DNA of 6,142 nucleotides, taken from NCBI GenBank assembly GCA_900546315.1, contig URCP01000130.1, positions 1 to 6,142 of the forward strand. The letters are read 5' to 3'. Every line of letters starts with the position of its first letter. The stretch's first letter is position 1. The notes under the pieces were generated by a model. The model saw only the letters and a program-made list of their open reading frames with translations, ran no database searches and was not told the origin of the DNA. The position numbers and the translations under genes were made by a program. Positions 5,504 through 6,142 of this stretch are shown here, one piece after another. This DNA is from an uncultured Eubacteriales bacterium (GTDB taxonomy: Bacteria; Bacillota; Clostridia; Oscillospirales; CAG-272).

Positions 5504-6124
5504 ATGGACAGTAATAATAATAAGGAAGGAAAGAACGGACATATGATCTCGTCCGGGGTCCCGCCGTCAGAGAAACAGCTCGAGGCGGAGCTTGCCCGGG
5601 TGAGATATCAGCAGAGGTACCGGACGGTGCTTCGCAGTACGATATGCACGTTGATCGTGGTCGCCGCCGTGGCGGTGCTGGTCGCGACGATATGGATGCC
5701 GGTGCTGCAAATTTACGGTTCCTCGATGACGCCGACACTGTCTGAGGGAGACATCGTGGTGTGTTTTAAGACGTCGGACATAAAGCGCGGCGATCTCGTG
5801 GCGTTTTACCTCGGGAACAAGCTGCTTGTGAAGCGGTGCGTAGCCCTGCCGGGGCAGACCGTGGACATCGACGGGGACGGCAACGTGACGCTTGACGGCG
5901 TGCCTCTCGACGAGCCCTATGTGACTGAAAAGTCGCTCGGGGACTGCAATATCGAGCTTCCCTATCAGGTTCCGGATAACCGTTATTTCTGCATGGGCGA
6001 CCACCGGAAGACTTCGGTGGATTCGAGGAACACGGCTGTCGGGTGCGTGACGGAGGAGCAGATTGTCGGGAAGATAGTTTTCAGGGTCTGGCCGCTGTCG
6101 GGGTTCGGCACCGCTCAGGGATGA
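5504..6124 (+). CDS. lepB: Type I signal peptidase
   Basis: Predicted 206-aa membrane-anchored serine protease (family S26) that removes signal peptides from secreted proteins at the outer face of the membrane. Order: a polar cytoplasmic N-terminus of about 42 aa (Asn/Lys-rich at 1-13), one transmembrane segment (about 45-66), then the extracytoplasmic catalytic domain. Ser74 in YGSSMTPTL is the nucleophile (box B), Lys110 in LVKRCVALPGQ is the general base (box D), and MGDHRKTSVDSR (164-175) is box E, with His in place of the commonest Asn after Gly-Asp. Both dyad residues are present, so the enzyme should be active. The start at 5504 has GGAGGG (5493-5498) 5 nt upstream; a second Met at residue 14 (5543) also has an upstream GGAAGGA (5524-5530), so a shorter form is possible. 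The gene lies one base after the coiled-coil gene and 15 bases before the next ATG, in one operon. Confidence 0.95.
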   Translation: MDSNNNKEGKNGHMISSGVPPSEKQLEAELARVRYQQRYRTVLRSTICTLIVVAAVAVLVATIWMPVLQIYGSSMTPTLSEGDIVVCFKTSDIKRGDLVAFYLGNKLLVKRCVALPGQTVDIDGDGNVTLDGVPLDEPYVTEKSLGDCNIELPYQVPDNRYFCMGDHRKTSVDSRNTAVGCVTEEQIVGKIVFRVWPLSGFGTAQG

Positions 6125-6142
6125 AAGGAGTGATCTGATATG
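6125..6142 (+). CDS. Start of the next gene (only the ATG is in the window)
   Basis: A strong ribosome binding site AAAGGAG (6124-6130, its first A shared with the signal peptidase stop) is followed after 9 nt by ATG at 6140-6142, the last three bases of the window. It is evidently the third gene of the coiled-coil/signal peptidase operon. Nothing can be said about its product; only the ATG is coding here. Confidence 0.7.

Noticed and set aside
1..6142. Mobile element, CRISPR array, tRNA or rRNA
   Set aside because: No transposase or integrase, no terminal inverted repeats, no regularly spaced repeats with spacers, and no tRNA-like or rRNA-like sequence was seen. The only tandem repeat is the coding hendecad array.

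Overview
The window looks like a GC-rich chromosome from the class Clostridia, probably an uncultured gut or rumen relative of Oscillospirales or Christensenellales. This is inferred from three things: consensus sigma-A-type promoters with strong AGGAG-type ribosome binding sites, a lipoprotein solute-binding protein with a Thr-rich linker, and a short Gram-positive-style signal peptidase I. No marker gene is present, so the placement is an impression and not a determination.

Left part (1-3665, + strand): a carbohydrate-use block. It opens with the 3' part of a HpcH/HpaI-type aldolase, a class II pyruvate aldolase acting on 2-keto-3-deoxy sugar acids or similar compounds. The aldolase overlaps by 4 bp (ATGA) a lipoprotein extracellular solute-binding protein of an ABC sugar importer. 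Next comes a leaderless (no signal peptide) glycoside hydrolase family 10-like enzyme. It has its own textbook promoter, TTGACA-N17-TATAAT with an extended -10 and an upstream A-tract. The GH10 protein keeps both catalytic glutamates and the Gln-Phe-His motif but has lost several residues that line the glycone subsites of ordinary xylanases. The simplest reading is import of an oligosaccharide or glycoside, intracellular cleavage, and catabolism of the resulting sugar acid by the aldolase.

Middle (3666-4941): a hairpin terminator separates the convergent GH10 and SDR genes. The short-chain dehydrogenase/reductase (- strand, start at 4441) has a complete Asn-Ser-Tyr-Lys tetrad and its own minus-strand promoter. 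About 170 bp of AT-rich, gene-free DNA with small repeats lies between this promoter and a strong plus-strand promoter at 4687-4715. The plus promoter drives a region of about 180 nt that is not convincingly coding, can fold into a long interrupted hairpin, and ends in a classical intrinsic terminator. It is the most interesting unexplained element here: a structured small RNA (a 6S RNA candidate) or an attenuator-type leader of the genes downstream.

Right part (4942-6142, + strand): a tight operon. It starts with an uncharacterised coiled-coil protein carrying seven consecutive 11-residue (hendecad) repeats. One base later comes a type I signal peptidase with a Ser-Lys dyad. At the extreme right edge is the ribosome binding site and ATG of a further gene. 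These genes have no obvious promoter of their own, so they probably depend on read-through of the terminator that ends the 4722-4903 RNA.
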